Of a stretch of DNA of 64,000 nucleotides, positions 36,835 through 45,684 are shown one piece after another. Under the pieces are notes generated by a model. That model was not told where the DNA came from. It saw nothing but the letters and a program-made list of their open reading frames with translations, and did not search any database. The stretch is from Pirellulaceae bacterium (lineage in GTDB: Bacteria; Planctomycetota; Planctomycetia; Pirellulales; Pirellulaceae): assembly GCA_028280445.1 (NCBI GenBank), contig JANQLU010000008.1, positions 62,001 to 126,000 of the forward strand, given 5' to 3'. How positions within the stretch are numbered: the first letter of the stretch is position 1; each line of letters starts with the position of its first letter. The translations under genes were made by a program, and so were the position numbers.

Positions 36835-37405
36835 GTTTTTTCACTTCACGGTAGCGGAAACAAGTTACCGTGTGGTCATTCACCATGCCCACGGCTTGCA
36901 TGTATGCATAACAAATAGTTGTACCAACAAATTTGAATCCGCGTTTTTTGAGATCTTTACTCATCGCGTCACTTTCCGGTGTGCTGACCGGAATGTCTTT
37001 GAGGGTTTTGAATTTATTTTGAATCGGTTTTCCATCAACGAATTGCCAAATGTAGTCGGAGAATGTATCGAATTCCGATTGGACCTGCAAAAACTTTTGA
37101 GCGTTGGTCCGTGTGCCGAATACTTTGAGCCGATTTCTGATGATTCCGGGGTTGGTTAGCAGTTTCTCAAGTTTTTTGTCGGTGTATTTGGCAATTTTCT
37201 GATAGTCGAATTGATCGAACAATTTGCGGTAGTTTTCGCGCTTCTGAAGCACGGTCAGCCAACTGAGGCCTGCCTGCGCACCTTCGAGAATGAGCATTTC
37301 AAACAATTCGCGATCATCGTAAACCGGCACACCCCATTGGAGATCGTGGTAGTCTTCGTAAATCGTGTGTCCAATACACCACTGACAACGTTTTTTGGCG
37401 GGCAT
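36821..37405 (-). CDS. tag: DNA-3-methyladenine glycosylase I
   Basis: 194 residues matching the Tag family: RCQWC near the start (zinc-binding cysteine), YHDLQWGVPV, LFEMLILEGAQAGLSWLTVLQKRENYR (shown here in pieces of the conserved helix-hairpin region), TNPGIIRNRLK, and a C-terminal FVGTTICYAYMQAVGMVNDH followed by TCFR, with the conserved His and Cys that bind zinc in E. coli Tag. It excises 3-methyladenine from alkylated DNA in base excision repair. The start ATG at 37405 has no clear Shine-Dalgarno. It overlaps galK by 14 bases. Confidence 0.95.
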   Translation of the reverse strand: MPAKKRCQWCIGHTIYEDYHDLQWGVPVYDDRELFEMLILEGAQAGLSWLTVLQKRENYRKLFDQFDYQKIAKYTDKKLEKLLTNPGIIRNRLKVFGTRTNAQKFLQVQSEFDTFSDYIWQFVDGKPIQNKFKTLKDIPVSTPESDAMSKDLKKRGFKFVGTTICYAYMQAVGMVNDHTVTCFRYREVKKLGKT

Positions 37406-37679
37406 TAATTCGTACCAATATATGGACGCAATATTTCTATGTGAGCAAACAGCGACCCGTAGATCTTTTACAAACTTATCGTGTATTTTCGATTAGCGGA
37501 AGCATGTCAGCACGTTCGCCACAAGATACGAGTTGGACCCAAAAAACTAGTTTGGCACGGATTCATGTTTGCTAAAATAGTCTCCGTGCTTTAGCTGTCT
37601 TGGAATATTCCAATGAATGATGAGCCGGGAGTGGTTACCGATGTGACTGTACCAACAGGAAAGTTGCCAGAGTGAAACG
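37406..37679. promoter_or_regulatory. Divergent intergenic region between tag-galK and the nuclease-esterase gene
   Basis: 274 bases that must carry promoters for both directions. No repeat element and no obvious operator. A GTGAAACG stretch precedes the plus-strand start. Confidence 0.35.
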
Positions 37680-39680
37680 ATGATGTCAAATCTAATAGTC
37701 AGAGCAGTGCTGGTTGTTTGTTTTTTTAGTTGGTGGGTTGGGAGCCCGGCGTTGGCTCAAAAAAAATCCACGACGGCCAAGCAAAAAAACTTCAGGGTGG
37801 TTTGCTGGAATGTGTTATACGGATTCAATCATCACAAATCTGTCAAAGAAGGAGTGCAGTGGCTCGCTAAACAACAGCCCGACGTCGTCGCGTTGCAGGA
37901 GTTAAATGGCAACACGGCAAAAAGCCTTGCCAAACTCGCCAAGCAATGGGGGCACGGTTATTCGGCGATTTTGAAAGAAAACGGTTTTCCCGTCGGGTTG
38001 ACGTCCAAGCAGCCGATAGAGGTCATCGAGCGGCGCGTCAAAGGTTTTCATCACGGTTATCTGCATTGCAAAACATCGGGTGTTCATTTTTTTGTGGTTC
38101 ATTTCTGGCCTGGAAAAGACCACGAAGCGGCCCATGTGCTCAAGCAAATTCAGCCGTTGCTCCGGCAGGACGAACGTGTGATCGTGTTGGGTGATTTCAA
38201 CACGCATTCCAGCAAAGACAAAGAGTTTCTCAAGACAACGATCAAAAAATCTCTGTTCGATGTGATTGAAAAAGTTGAAGGGCAGGGTTTTGTGGACCTC
38301 GTTTACAAACACGATCGACGTGCCAAATATTCGTTTCCGTCGCCAATCACGATTCCACGTTGGTCGAAAAACATGGAAGTAGTGAAATCGAAGAGACAGC
38401 GTATCGATTTTATTTTTGCCGATAAAAAGCTTCAAAAATTGTCGGTTGCGAGTACGGTTTTGATTTCGGATAAATTGGATCGAATCTCGGATCATTATCC
38501 TGTTGTGGCGGATTTTAATGCGGCAGAGATCTTGAAAATCGCCAAGCGAAAAAAAAGACGTTTGCGAATCGGCGGTGCGCAGACGCCAGGTCAGGCGAAA
38601 GCGGAATTGGAACAGTTTCGCCGATCTTATTCTGATTTAGCGGGCTGGAAAAAACGAAAGGAAACGATTCGCCAGGGAATTTTGCGCGGCGCGAGGCTCA
38701 CCAATTTGCCAAAGAAAACGCCATTGCGAGCGCAATTTTCTAACAAACGAGTCTACGATGGTTATGTTGTCGAAAGCGTGGCGTTTCAAAGTTATCCTGG
38801 GTTTTATGTGACGGGAACGCTGTATCGCCCGACCGATTTCAAAGGTTCGTTGGCCGGTATTTTGTGCCCCCATGGACACGGCGGACGTTTTAAACCGTCG
38901 CGGCAAGTTCGCTGCGCGGTGTTGGCCAAAATGGGAGCTGCCGTTTTTCAATATGACATGGTGGGCTACGGTGATTGGAAAGAGGCCGGTTGGTCTCACC
39001 ATCAAACTCCTGAAGTTTTACGTTTGCAAACTTGGAACAGTATTCGCGCGTTAGATTTTTTGTTGACACTGCCTCGCTTGGATGCCAAGCGAATCGGAAT
39101 GACGGGTTGTTCGGGCGGTGGGACGCAGACATTTTTGTTGACCGCGATTGACGATCGCGTCGCAGTTTCGGCACCTGTGTGTCAAGTGTCGGCCCATTTT
39201 TTTGGCGGTTGCGTTTGCGAAAGCGGGATGCCGATTCATTGGAGCTCGGCTCACAAAACGAACAACGCCGAGATCGCCGCAATGATGGCTCCGCGACCAA
39301 TGATGTTGGTTTCCAATGGCGACGATTGGACCAAATTCACGCCGCAAACAGAGTTTCCTTATGTGAAACATGTCTACCGACTGTATGGTGCCAAGGATCA
39401 GGTTGCTAATGCTCATTTTCCCAAAGAGAAACACGACTATGGCAAATCCAAGCGGATGGCGGTTTACCCGTTTTTTGCCAAACATTTGAAGCTGGATATC
39501 AAAAAAGTCCTAAACGTCCAAGGACAAGTGGACGAGTCATTTTTTACGGCTGAGAAATATCGTGACATGCTGGTGTTTGGCAAAAATAATCCTCGACCCA
39601 CCGATGCCGTAAAACCTAACAGCAGGTTGCCAGACAAAAAAACAGCCCCGTCCGGTTCGGGCAAATCGCCCGTCAAATGA
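37680..39680 (+). CDS. Secreted endonuclease/exonuclease/phosphatase domain fused to an alpha/beta hydrolase
   Basis: 666 residues with a signal peptide (about 1-27, ending SPALAQ). Residues 37-290 form an endonuclease/exonuclease/phosphatase domain: [17 protein letters not shown] (metal-binding Glu), [19 protein letters not shown] (catalytic Asp-x-Asn) and [11 protein letters not shown]. Residues about 310-645 form an acetyl-xylan-esterase/dienelactone-hydrolase-like domain: [22 protein letters not shown], and the elbow [10 protein letters not shown] (serine near 478), with a later Asp/His region ([16 protein letters not shown]). Both domains keep their key residues. Fusion of a phosphodiesterase-type and an esterase-type domain in one exported protein is unusual. 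Two adjacent ATGs (37680, 37683) can start it. Substrates are unknown. Confidence 0.88.
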   Translation: MMSNLIVRAVLVVCFFSWWVGSPALAQKKSTTAKQKNFRVVCWNVLYGFNHHKSVKEGVQWLAKQQPDVVALQELNGNTAKSLAKLAKQWGHGYSAILKENGFPVGLTSKQPIEVIERRVKGFHHGYLHCKTSGVHFFVVHFWPGKDHEAAHVLKQIQPLLRQDERVIVLGDFNTHSSKDKEFLKTTIKKSLFDVIEKVEGQGFVDLVYKHDRRAKYSFPSPITIPRWSKNMEVVKSKRQRIDFIFADKKLQKLSVASTVLISDKLDRISDHYPVVADFNAAEILKIAKRKKRRLRIGGAQTPGQAKAELEQFRRSYSDLAGWKKRKETIRQGILRGARLTNLPKKTPLRAQFSNKRVYDGYVVESVAFQSYPGFYVTGTLYRPTDFKGSLAGILCPHGHGGRFKPSRQVRCAVLAKMGAAVFQYDMVGYGDWKEAGWSHHQTPEVLRLQTWNSIRALDFLLTLPRLDAKRIGMTGCSGGGTQTFLLTAIDDRVAVSAPVCQVSAHFFGGCVCESGMPIHWSSAHKTNNAEIAAMMAPRPMMLVSNGDDWTKFTPQTEFPYVKHVYRLYGAKDQVANAHFPKEKHDYGKSKRMAVYPFFAKHLKLDIKKVLNVQGQVDESFFTAEKYRDMLVFGKNNPRPTDAVKPNSRLPDKKTAPSGSGKSPVK

Positions 39681-39981
39681 GCCGACTGTCGGCCAAATTT
39701 GTCAATGTGTGATCGGAAACCGAAAAATATTCTTTTTTTTAGGCGACAGAGAATCCGGAGAAACGGTTTACGTATTACGAGAGTCAGGTGAACGACTAAG
39801 GATCGTTTTTCGATTCACGCCCTGAAGTCTGCAAATGAATGTATTTGCGGCGCATTCGAGCGCTTTTCGGCATTCGCTCTTTGCTCCCTTCGGGTCGCGA
39901 TTTTAGTAGCGACACTTGTTCTTCATGACAAAAAATTTCACTTCCAAGATAACCAACTAGTGTACGTAGCAGGGGAACACA
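39681..39981. other. Intergenic region upstream of the EF-hand gene
   Basis: 301 bases between two plus-strand genes. It carries AGGGG 5 bases before the ATG at 39982. A small GCCGAC/GTCGGC hairpin just after the previous stop (39680-39693) lacks a T-run. No further structure seen. Confidence 0.35.
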
Positions 39982-40395
39982 ATGCTTGCAAAGAAATTGG
40001 GTTTGTTTTTAGCAGTTTTTGCATTAGCCGGATTCGTGATGGTTTCGATGGCTGATGCTCAAGGTCGGGGAAAAGGCCGTGGCGGAAAAGGTAAAGGAGG
40101 CCAAGGCCAGCAAGGCGGCATGGACAAAGATGGGAATCGCGGCAACCTCCAACAAATGGTTCAAAGAATCATGCGACAGTTTGATCGCGATGGCAACGGC
40201 CAATTGAATCGACGCGAATTGGGAGCGTTTCTACAATCGATGCGTAGTCGCCGAGGAGGTCGCGACGGTGAAGGTCGTGGTGGCGATGGAGGTCGCGGTG
40301 GTAAAGGTCGTGGCGGCAAAGGTGGAAAAGGGGGCAAAGGCAAAGGTCGTCGCGGCGGAGGTGACGGTGGCGATGGTGGCGACGGTGAAACATAA
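39982..40395 (+). CDS. Small secreted EF-hand, Gly/Arg/Lys-rich protein
   Basis: 137 residues. A signal peptide covers about 1-26 (ending MADAQ). One canonical EF-hand loop is present, DRDGNGQLNRRE, within an amphipathic helix pair (about residues 55-85). It is flanked by repetitive Gly-Arg-Gly/Lys-Gly-Gly segments: about 27-45 before, and 90-137 after, ending in an acidic GGDGGDGGDGET. It is expected to bind calcium in the periplasm or cell surface; the basic-glycine tail may bind polyanions. AGGGGAACACA precedes the ATG, a good ribosome-binding site. A hairpin terminator follows the stop by 33 bases, so this is a single-gene transcript. Confidence 0.85.
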   Translation: MLAKKLGLFLAVFALAGFVMVSMADAQGRGKGRGGKGKGGQGQQGGMDKDGNRGNLQQMVQRIMRQFDRDGNGQLNRRELGAFLQSMRSRRGGRDGEGRGGDGGRGGKGRGGKGGKGGKGKGRRGGGDGGDGGDGET

Positions 40396-40428
40396 GATCA
40401 TTGTTTGAGCATTAGCGATTGAAAATCC

Positions 40429-40462
40429 AAAACCGAAGCGCATTTTTGTTGCTTCGGTTTTT
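40429..40462 (+). terminator. Rho-independent terminator of the EF-hand gene
   Basis: An 11-bp stem AAAACCGAAGC / GCTTCGGTTTT separated by an 11-base loop and followed by a T-run (GGTTTTTGATG). Confidence 0.85.
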
Positions 40463-40564
40463 GATGCGCGGGTTGGCATCGATCATTTACTTCAAAGTCG
40501 CTGTCCATTTAATTTGTGAGCCATTGTGGATTGAGTGATTTGGTTCGGAAGTGCGACGGTTTGC

Positions 40565-40690
40565 ATTGTGAGCGACAAGGCGCTACCGCCGGTTTGAAGC
40601 GCTAATGAACCGAACCGGCGGCTAGCGCCTTGCCGCTCACGGGAATAGGCTCGGCGGGAGCCTCGCCCTCCCGTCCCCGCCCGAAGCCTC
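40565..40690. repeat. Family 1 dispersed repeat
   Basis: Contains GTGAGCGACAAGGCGCTA and CCGCCGGTTTG, then the complementary CCGGCGGCTAGCGCCTTGCC, CTCACGGGAAT and GGCTCGGCGGGAGCCTCGCC. It shares the same modules and order as 35467-35637 and 59157-59327. Lies between convergent genes and may act as a transcription stop. Confidence 0.85.
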
Positions 40691-40733
40691 ACCCTGTCGC
40701 CACCTTGAGTTTGCATGCCCATTGAAAAATGCG

Positions 40734-41387
40734 TTAGCGGCGGTTGGTTGGATAGGCTGTGATGACGTTTTTGTTTTCTAAAACGAGTTTGAGATAATTG
40801 CAGGGCGGTTTTGATCTGATTTCTCCACCGACCCAACCGATGCGTTTTTTCATGTTGATCGAGTATACGTCGCGCATGGCGCCGTGTTTGGCACGCTCGC
40901 GAGAATGTGTGATGGTCTTTGGGTTGGATTTTGTTTTAGCGTAGGCGCGGTCGATCAACGCGAGAACCTGGTCTTCGGATTTGACGTCAAATACGCCGTG
41001 TGGGCCGTCGCGGTTGGGATCGTTTTTGGCGTGGCGCATGACGTGATCGAGTCGCGCACGGCTATACAGCAACCCTTGGGGTGTTTTGAATTTCCCGTTG
41101 CCGAGCGAAATTCGGGCGAATTTTGTCGCTGATTCTCCGGGCTGTTTTTGACTGTTGGGTTTTGCTTTGGCGTTTGGTTGGTTGTCGTTATCATCGGCGG
41201 CATTTTTGTCATCGTCATCGTTGTCCGCCACCTGTTGATTATTAATCAGGGCCGGCAGTTTCACGCCGAACATTTTTTCGAGCGCGGGGCGCCCGGCAAT
41301 GTAGGCTGCCAGTAACAGCAGGCCGAGAACACAAACGATTTTTCGCCAAGTGAGCCATTGGCGTTGGACAGGGTGATTGTCGTTCAT
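40734..41387 (-). CDS. Membrane-anchored protein with possible BECR-fold (barnase/EndoU/colicin-like) nuclease domain
   Basis: 217 residues from ATG 41387 (a longer frame upstream lacks support). One membrane span at 15-33, an Asp/Asn-rich linker 50-82, and a C-terminal domain 90-217. That domain has LLYSRARLDHVMRHAK (H115, H119), a THSRE segment (about 160-164), GWVGG (184-188) and a terminal strand NVITAYPT. The ending VxTAYP preceded by a histidine-rich helix and KLVLE strand is how many bacterial BECR-fold RNase toxin domains finish. I offer that as a tentative fold assignment only. No immunity-like gene is adjacent. Otherwise it would be called a planctomycete hypothetical protein. Confidence 0.6.
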   Translation of the reverse strand: MNDNHPVQRQWLTWRKIVCVLGLLLLAAYIAGRPALEKMFGVKLPALINNQQVADNDDDDKNAADDNDNQPNAKAKPNSQKQPGESATKFARISLGNGKFKTPQGLLYSRARLDHVMRHAKNDPNRDGPHGVFDVKSEDQVLALIDRAYAKTKSNPKTITHSRERAKHGAMRDVYSINMKKRIGWVGGEIRSKPPCNYLKLVLENKNVITAYPTNRR

Positions 41388-41445
41388 AGGATCGTGGTGA
41401 GGAGTGATTGGGATGTGAATTTTGGTTTGCGAGTGGTTTACTTGC

Positions 41446-41656
41446 GGGTACCACTGGCTCCGCCAGTGATTTGCGTATGAACTCACGGTTTATTCTTTCA
41501 ATTGACGTAATTAACAAGCACTATCCAACCACGCCACTGGCGAAGCCAGTGGCACCCGCGTGGAACGAGCTTGAATAGGTCAAAAATGAATATTAGGTAG
41601 GGCCGGTTCCCACCAGCCGTTTGTTGGATTGGCCGGTGGGAACCGGCCCTACGATC
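41446..41656. repeat. Family 3 and family 4 palindromic repeats
   Basis: Two modules in tandem. 41449-41560: CCACTGGCTCCGCCAGTG and, 60 bases on, CCACTGGCGAAGCCAGTGGC. 41595-41654: GTAGGGCCGGTTCCCACC, a loop, and GGTGGGAACCGGCCCTAC, a near-perfect 18-bp inverted repeat. This fills the gap between two minus-strand genes. Confidence 0.85.
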
Positions 41657-41684
41657 TAAGCACAAGTTGGTTTGAGCCAACCCA

Positions 41685-42008
41685 TTAAAAAATGCCAAGT
41701 TGATCTTTTGCATCTTCGGTCATTAGATCAGGAGTCCATTGAGGTTCCATCACGACCTTGACTTCGACATCGTTGACTTGCTCAAGTTCACCTGTAAATT
41801 TTTTGCATTCGGCGACGAGTTGAGGGCCAGCTGGACACATCGGACTGGTCATTGTCATTTCAATGTTGACGTTGTATTTGTCGTCTTCGTTTTCGATTTC
41901 GACGATGTCGACTTCATAAATCAAACCAAGATCGACGATGTTTACAAATAGCTCAGGGTCGATCACTTTTTTGAGTTGTTCACGAACGGTATCTTCGGCC
42001 AAAGGCAT
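41685..42008 (-). CDS. MIP18/DUF59 family iron-sulfur assembly protein (SufT/PaaD-like)
   Basis: 107 residues from ATG 42008, with CAGGA 8 bases upstream. The MIP18 (DUF59) signature is clear: REQLKKVIDPELFVNIVDLGLIY (read in overlapping pieces), then VNIEMTMTSPMCPAGPQL with the conserved cysteine, and VVMEPQWTPDLM, followed by LGIF. Family members assist maturation of Fe-S proteins (SufT) or belong to phenylacetate oxygenase assembly (PaaD); the length and motif fit the SUF-type. It is encoded downstream of the Rieske ferredoxin gene with a 28-base gap, so the two are likely co-expressed in Fe-S metabolism. Confidence 0.92.
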   Translation of the reverse strand: MPLAEDTVREQLKKVIDPELFVNIVDLGLIYEVDIVEIENEDDKYNVNIEMTMTSPMCPAGPQLVAECKKFTGELEQVNDVEVKVVMEPQWTPDLMTEDAKDQLGIF

Positions 42009-42036
42009 GATTGGGTTCCTGAATGAATTGTTGTTC

Positions 42037-42354
42037 TTATGGTTCATTTATTTTAACGTAAACATCTTCGCCGTCGACTTTGACAGCATGGCTTCCCGTC
42101 GGTTCGGTGGCCGGCATGGTCAGTGCCTCGCCAGTTTTTACGTCAAACTGAGCTCCGTGTCGCGGACAACTGATTCGGCAGTCGTCCAGCGTGCCATCAC
42201 TCAAAGTACCTCCGTCGTGGGTACAAACATCGTCAATGCAGTAGATGTTTTCGCCGGTTCGGATCAGGATCACCAGCCGATCGTCGACCTCGTGCAGGTG
42301 AATTTCGTTTTCGGTAATTTCAGACAGTTTTGCGACTTTGATAAATTCGGACAT
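42037..42354 (-). CDS. Rieske [2Fe-2S] ferredoxin (non-haem oxygenase ferredoxin type)
   Basis: 105 residues. The Rieske ligands are C44-x-H46 (CTHDGG) and C63-x2-H66 (CPRHGAQFD), 17-19 residues apart as expected. Small soluble proteins of this type (BphF/NirD-like) carry electrons, and in many bacteria a copy lies inside SUF operons next to the MIP18 protein, which is the case here. No oxygenase subunit is nearby, supporting a SUF-linked rather than catabolic role (inference). The start ATG at 42354 has no strong Shine-Dalgarno. The MIP18 gene follows. Confidence 0.93.
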   Translation of the reverse strand: MSEFIKVAKLSEITENEIHLHEVDDRLVILIRTGENIYCIDDVCTHDGGTLSDGTLDDCRISCPRHGAQFDVKTGEALTMPATEPTGSHAVKVDGEDVYVKINEP

Positions 42355-42765
42355 TTTTTTTTATTGGCTCGTGGTTTTTTGCGTTGCTATTTGAGTTTAG
42401 CAGGTCAGGGTTGTTTTTGGCGAGGTGACGAAGCGGACAGTTGGAACGTTATTCATGCATTTCACATTGTTGAGCAACTGCCCTTTTTGAACGGTTTGCA
42501 GATTCCCGTTGCGGCGGCGTGACGAAAACGGGGCGAACTAGGATTTTGCACCATGAGTTGTAACTCCAGTTGAGTTAGCGACTTTCTGCAATCATAAGCG
42601 CGAAGCGTGAGCGAGGGACCACAACCACACAAAAGCGCAGTTAAACGTAGTCCCTCACTCACGTTTCGCGCTTAAGATTTATGTTTAATGCAAAATCCTA
42701 GAATGCGGAGGGTGGTCATGTGAGCCAGCTGGGATTGGTTGCCCAAGGCATAAGGAGCTTGTGAT
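42355..42765. repeat. Intergenic region with family 2 repeat (GAAGCGTGAGCGAGGGACC palindrome)
   Basis: 411 bases. 42594-42676 is an inverted repeat: AAGCGCGAAGCGTGAGCGAG then GGACC, and the complementary AGTCCCTCACTCACGTTTCG then CGCTTAAG. Similar elements lie at 58128-58215, 59681-59766 and 60817-60901. A 66-residue open frame crossing it (42462-42662, minus) is considered spurious. The rest shows nothing. Confidence 0.8.
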
Positions 42766-43632
42766 TCAAAACAGTGTTTTCTGTTTTTCCACCTGTTCCA
42801 AAGATGGAAGCGCTGGGAGATCCGAAATATGTTTTGCGATTTCTGCATGAAAGCGGTGTGCCATTTGTGGGGCGAAAGTGTCGTCGGGTGTGTGTGCAAA
42901 CACAAACGGCTCGCGACCTTCGGCAATCCAGCCGGCAATGATTGGCGCCCATTCCTGATACCACGTGTCGACTTGAGAAATGTCATTGAGTCCCACCAGA
43001 CGAATCATCGGATGGTTGGCGATCGCCGTGGATTTGATCGGGACACGTGGTTTTCGCTGACGGGCCCGGCGTTCTGCTTCGTCACTCGGCGGTTTTGAAA
43101 ACAGGGGTCGCGAATCAAAAATAACGCGATCTATTTTTTGATGACGAAGCAGTTCGTTGAGCCGAGGTTCAAACGGATCTTTGAAAAAATCCTGGTGACG
43201 AACTTCGACAGCGTAAGGATATTGTTTTGGTAATTGGTGCAAATAGCTGACGAGATGATCAAATTGATTGGGTCCGAATTGCGGTGAAAGTTGTAGAAAC
43301 GTTGGACCCAATCGATCGGCTCGCTGCAGGATATCGAGGCAGGCCAGAAACAATTCGGTTTCTGCTTGGCAGTGTTGGAGTTGTTTCTCGTGGGTAATCG
43401 ACCGTGGGAATTTAAGCGCGAATTTGAATCCGTCAGGCGTTTGTGTTGCCCAGCGGCCGACCGTTTCGATCGTTGGAATTCCATAGAATGTCGTGTTGCC
43501 TTCGACCGTGTTGAACTTTCTCGCGTATTGAGCGAGCCAATCCGATTTCGGAGCTTTGGGTGAATAGACGGAACCTCGCCATTGGGCCCAGGACCAAACG
43601 GGACAACCGATAAAGTAGGGAAACCGATTCAT
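42766..43632 (-). CDS. DUF72 (YecE-like) family protein
   Basis: 288 residues with the DUF72 TIM-barrel signature: YFIGCPVWSWAQWRGSVY, the FNTVEGNTTFYGIP motif characteristic of the family, FKFALKFPRSITHE, LGPTFLQLSPQFG and AVEVRHQDFF, then RLVGLND and PFVFAHTPDD. Function is not established; the fold suggests a sugar or nucleic-acid enzyme. The start ATG at 43632 immediately follows the TAA of the PhoD gene (43635-43633) with no spacer, so the two are translationally coupled. The length is typical. Confidence 0.92.
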   Translation of the reverse strand: MNRFPYFIGCPVWSWAQWRGSVYSPKAPKSDWLAQYARKFNTVEGNTTFYGIPTIETVGRWATQTPDGFKFALKFPRSITHEKQLQHCQAETELFLACLDILQRADRLGPTFLQLSPQFGPNQFDHLVSYLHQLPKQYPYAVEVRHQDFFKDPFEPRLNELLRHQKIDRVIFDSRPLFSKPPSDEAERRARQRKPRVPIKSTAIANHPMIRLVGLNDISQVDTWYQEWAPIIAGWIAEGREPFVFAHTPDDTFAPQMAHRFHAEIAKHISDLPALPSLEQVEKQKTLF

Positions 43633-45519
43633 TTAATTTAAATCGACTTTGATTTCTCCCCGGCCTTTTTTGCCTGGCAGAAAATTGGAGATGACTTTTT
43701 TGTTAGCATCGGGTTTGTTTGCATCGATGAGCACCGAATATTTACCACTTTGATAAACCGGTGCATCAAATCGGTCAGTCGAAACGCGAACGGTATACAG
43801 GATCTCACCGGTATTTTGGTTTTTGACCTGAACAACGGGTCGCAAGCCTTTGGGAAACACCAGCGTTGGCAAATAGCCAAACGGTTTGCGGCCATCGTTT
43901 TCACGCATTTTTACGGTGATCGGCCAGCCGGGATATTGAGCCCGGTCGCCATCGTCGACACTGGCAAATCGAGGCCAACATTCAAAAGTGATCGTTCGAT
44001 CTTTTTTGTTAAAGCGCGCGATGCCAAAGCCATCACCGCGTTTCGTTTCGTCTTTGCGATCTTCGGGATTGGCATAAGCGAGCATTCGGATGTAATTTCC
44101 AAGTCCATCCTGAAAGTCGCCGGTCCATTTCAGTGGGCTATTTTTAACCGCATTGGGTCCTGGTTTTTCATCGAGTGGATGCCACCAACGACCATAGATA
44201 GTGTTCACCAAAGCCGGACTGGTGAAAGCAAAGGGGCCGTCGCCCGGATTTTCGATTCCATGTTTGACAACGACGGCCAGGTGTTGGTCTCCACACAAAT
44301 GGGTTGCCCAGGCGCGACGAATTTCTGAAAGTGCTTTGTTGCGACCGGTTTGTGGCCAACCATTACAGTCGAGGTCTGCCAAAAGTCGATTATTGGGTCG
44401 GCCGTGTAAATGAACAGCGCCGCAAAAAGCTGTTTGTGAGAGAACGCATTTCATTTCCACGTTGGTCCAATCCTGTCCCCATTGATTGAGGAATTTGAGT
44501 TGGCGATCACCCAAAAGTTTCAGGTTGGGCAGGTCAATTGATTTGCGATCGTATTTGGGGTTGTTGATGTGATCAGGGCGTGGACCCATTTTCGGAATTT
44601 TTCCTTTGGGGCCACTTTTGAATTTGCGATCTTCGATAATGGCAAAGTCGATGCCGCCGACTCGTAGCCGCGTGTAGTAGACACCGATGCCGCGTTTGAT
44701 TGGAGTTGCATCGTAGGGGTCCGGTAAATGCCAGGTTTGGTGGTGCTGAACCATGTTGACGTACTTGGGCGGATAAAAATAACCGCCATCAGGCCCGGCA
44801 GCGGTCGAAGCGACTTTCCCGCTTTCTCCCCAAATATTCGCTTGACCGACATCATGGTCATCGGGAATGGAGACCACCGGACGATCTTTCAAGATGTCGC
44901 GAAACTGGACACCCCATTCAATCCAACCCCAAGTGTGTTGAGTATGTCGGTAGGTTTGGTCGCCGGCAAAAAACAAAAGGTCCGGATCGATTTTCTTGAT
45001 GTTTTCGACGATTTTGGGACGTGGCCCAGTTGTCCGAGACGAATTGCAGGAGAGATTTGCAACGACAATGGTCTGTTTATCGATCGGATCGCGGCGGATA
45101 AGACCTTCGAATTTTGCTTTTTCACCGTGCCGCACACGATAGGCAACATTTTTTGTGTTGTCCCAATCTTTGATGCGAAAATTTGCGCTCCAGCCGAGTT
45201 CGTTGACGGTCGTTTCGGCAGCTTGTTTCCATTGTTCACCGTTTTTGAATTCCAGGCGAACTTTGCGAGGCTCGTCAGGCATCAATGGATAGAGCTGTGC
45301 GGAAAGTTTGAGGGTTTTGTTTTCATGTGTGTAAACCGCAAAAGCAACAACTTTGTCGCGTTCGATTTTGAGTTTGGCATCGGGCAATTCCCACCATTTT
45401 CCGGTGGCCTGGCTGTCCAATTTGGGATGCTTGTCACCAAAGGGTTTGGCATCTTGCGCGCTCAGCGGGGATGAAATCAACAGTAACAAAGCGACCAAAG
45501 TAAACGCTTGACGATTCAT
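43633..45519 (-). CDS. Secreted PhoD-like metallophosphatase
   Basis: 628 residues. Signal peptide about 1-21 (ending SPLSAQ). The PhoD-type metallophosphatase domain shows VVANLSCNSSR, DLLFFAGDQTYRHTQ (metal-binding Asp), VSIPDDHDVGQ (metal-binding Asp-His) and LCGDQHLAVVV (late His motif). The PhoD family has phosphomonoesterase or phosphodiesterase activity outside the membrane with Ca/Fe. The C-terminal 120 residues form a beta-rich extension (VVQVKNQNTGEILYTVRV, YSVLIDAN). The start ATG is supported by AGGATC 6 bases upstream. First gene of a pair with the DUF72 gene. Confidence 0.9.
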   Translation of the reverse strand: MNRQAFTLVALLLLISSPLSAQDAKPFGDKHPKLDSQATGKWWELPDAKLKIERDKVVAFAVYTHENKTLKLSAQLYPLMPDEPRKVRLEFKNGEQWKQAAETTVNELGWSANFRIKDWDNTKNVAYRVRHGEKAKFEGLIRRDPIDKQTIVVANLSCNSSRTTGPRPKIVENIKKIDPDLLFFAGDQTYRHTQHTWGWIEWGVQFRDILKDRPVVSIPDDHDVGQANIWGESGKVASTAAGPDGGYFYPPKYVNMVQHHQTWHLPDPYDATPIKRGIGVYYTRLRVGGIDFAIIEDRKFKSGPKGKIPKMGPRPDHINNPKYDRKSIDLPNLKLLGDRQLKFLNQWGQDWTNVEMKCVLSQTAFCGAVHLHGRPNNRLLADLDCNGWPQTGRNKALSEIRRAWATHLCGDQHLAVVVKHGIENPGDGPFAFTSPALVNTIYGRWWHPLDEKPGPNAVKNSPLKWTGDFQDGLGNYIRMLAYANPEDRKDETKRGDGFGIARFNKKDRTITFECWPRFASVDDGDRAQYPGWPITVKMRENDGRKPFGYLPTLVFPKGLRPVVQVKNQNTGEILYTVRVSTDRFDAPVYQSGKYSVLIDANKPDANKKVISNFLPGKKGRGEIKVDLN

Positions 45520-45684
45520 AGGTTGATCCTGTAACAGTCAGTTGCAATAACGTGAGTTCAACGAAGCGAGAAGGCCGATAATCGTGGGAATGTTACTGAA
45601 GAGCGATCGCAGCAGAATTGCGACCACTTTTTTTCAGGTGGTGATAAGTCTTCATCATCGTAGCGAATAATTGCGGTGTTGCAA

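Noticed and set aside
42462-42662. 66-residue minus-strand frame
   Set aside because: Runs through a family 2 repeat; composition is repeat-derived and there is no ribosome-binding site.
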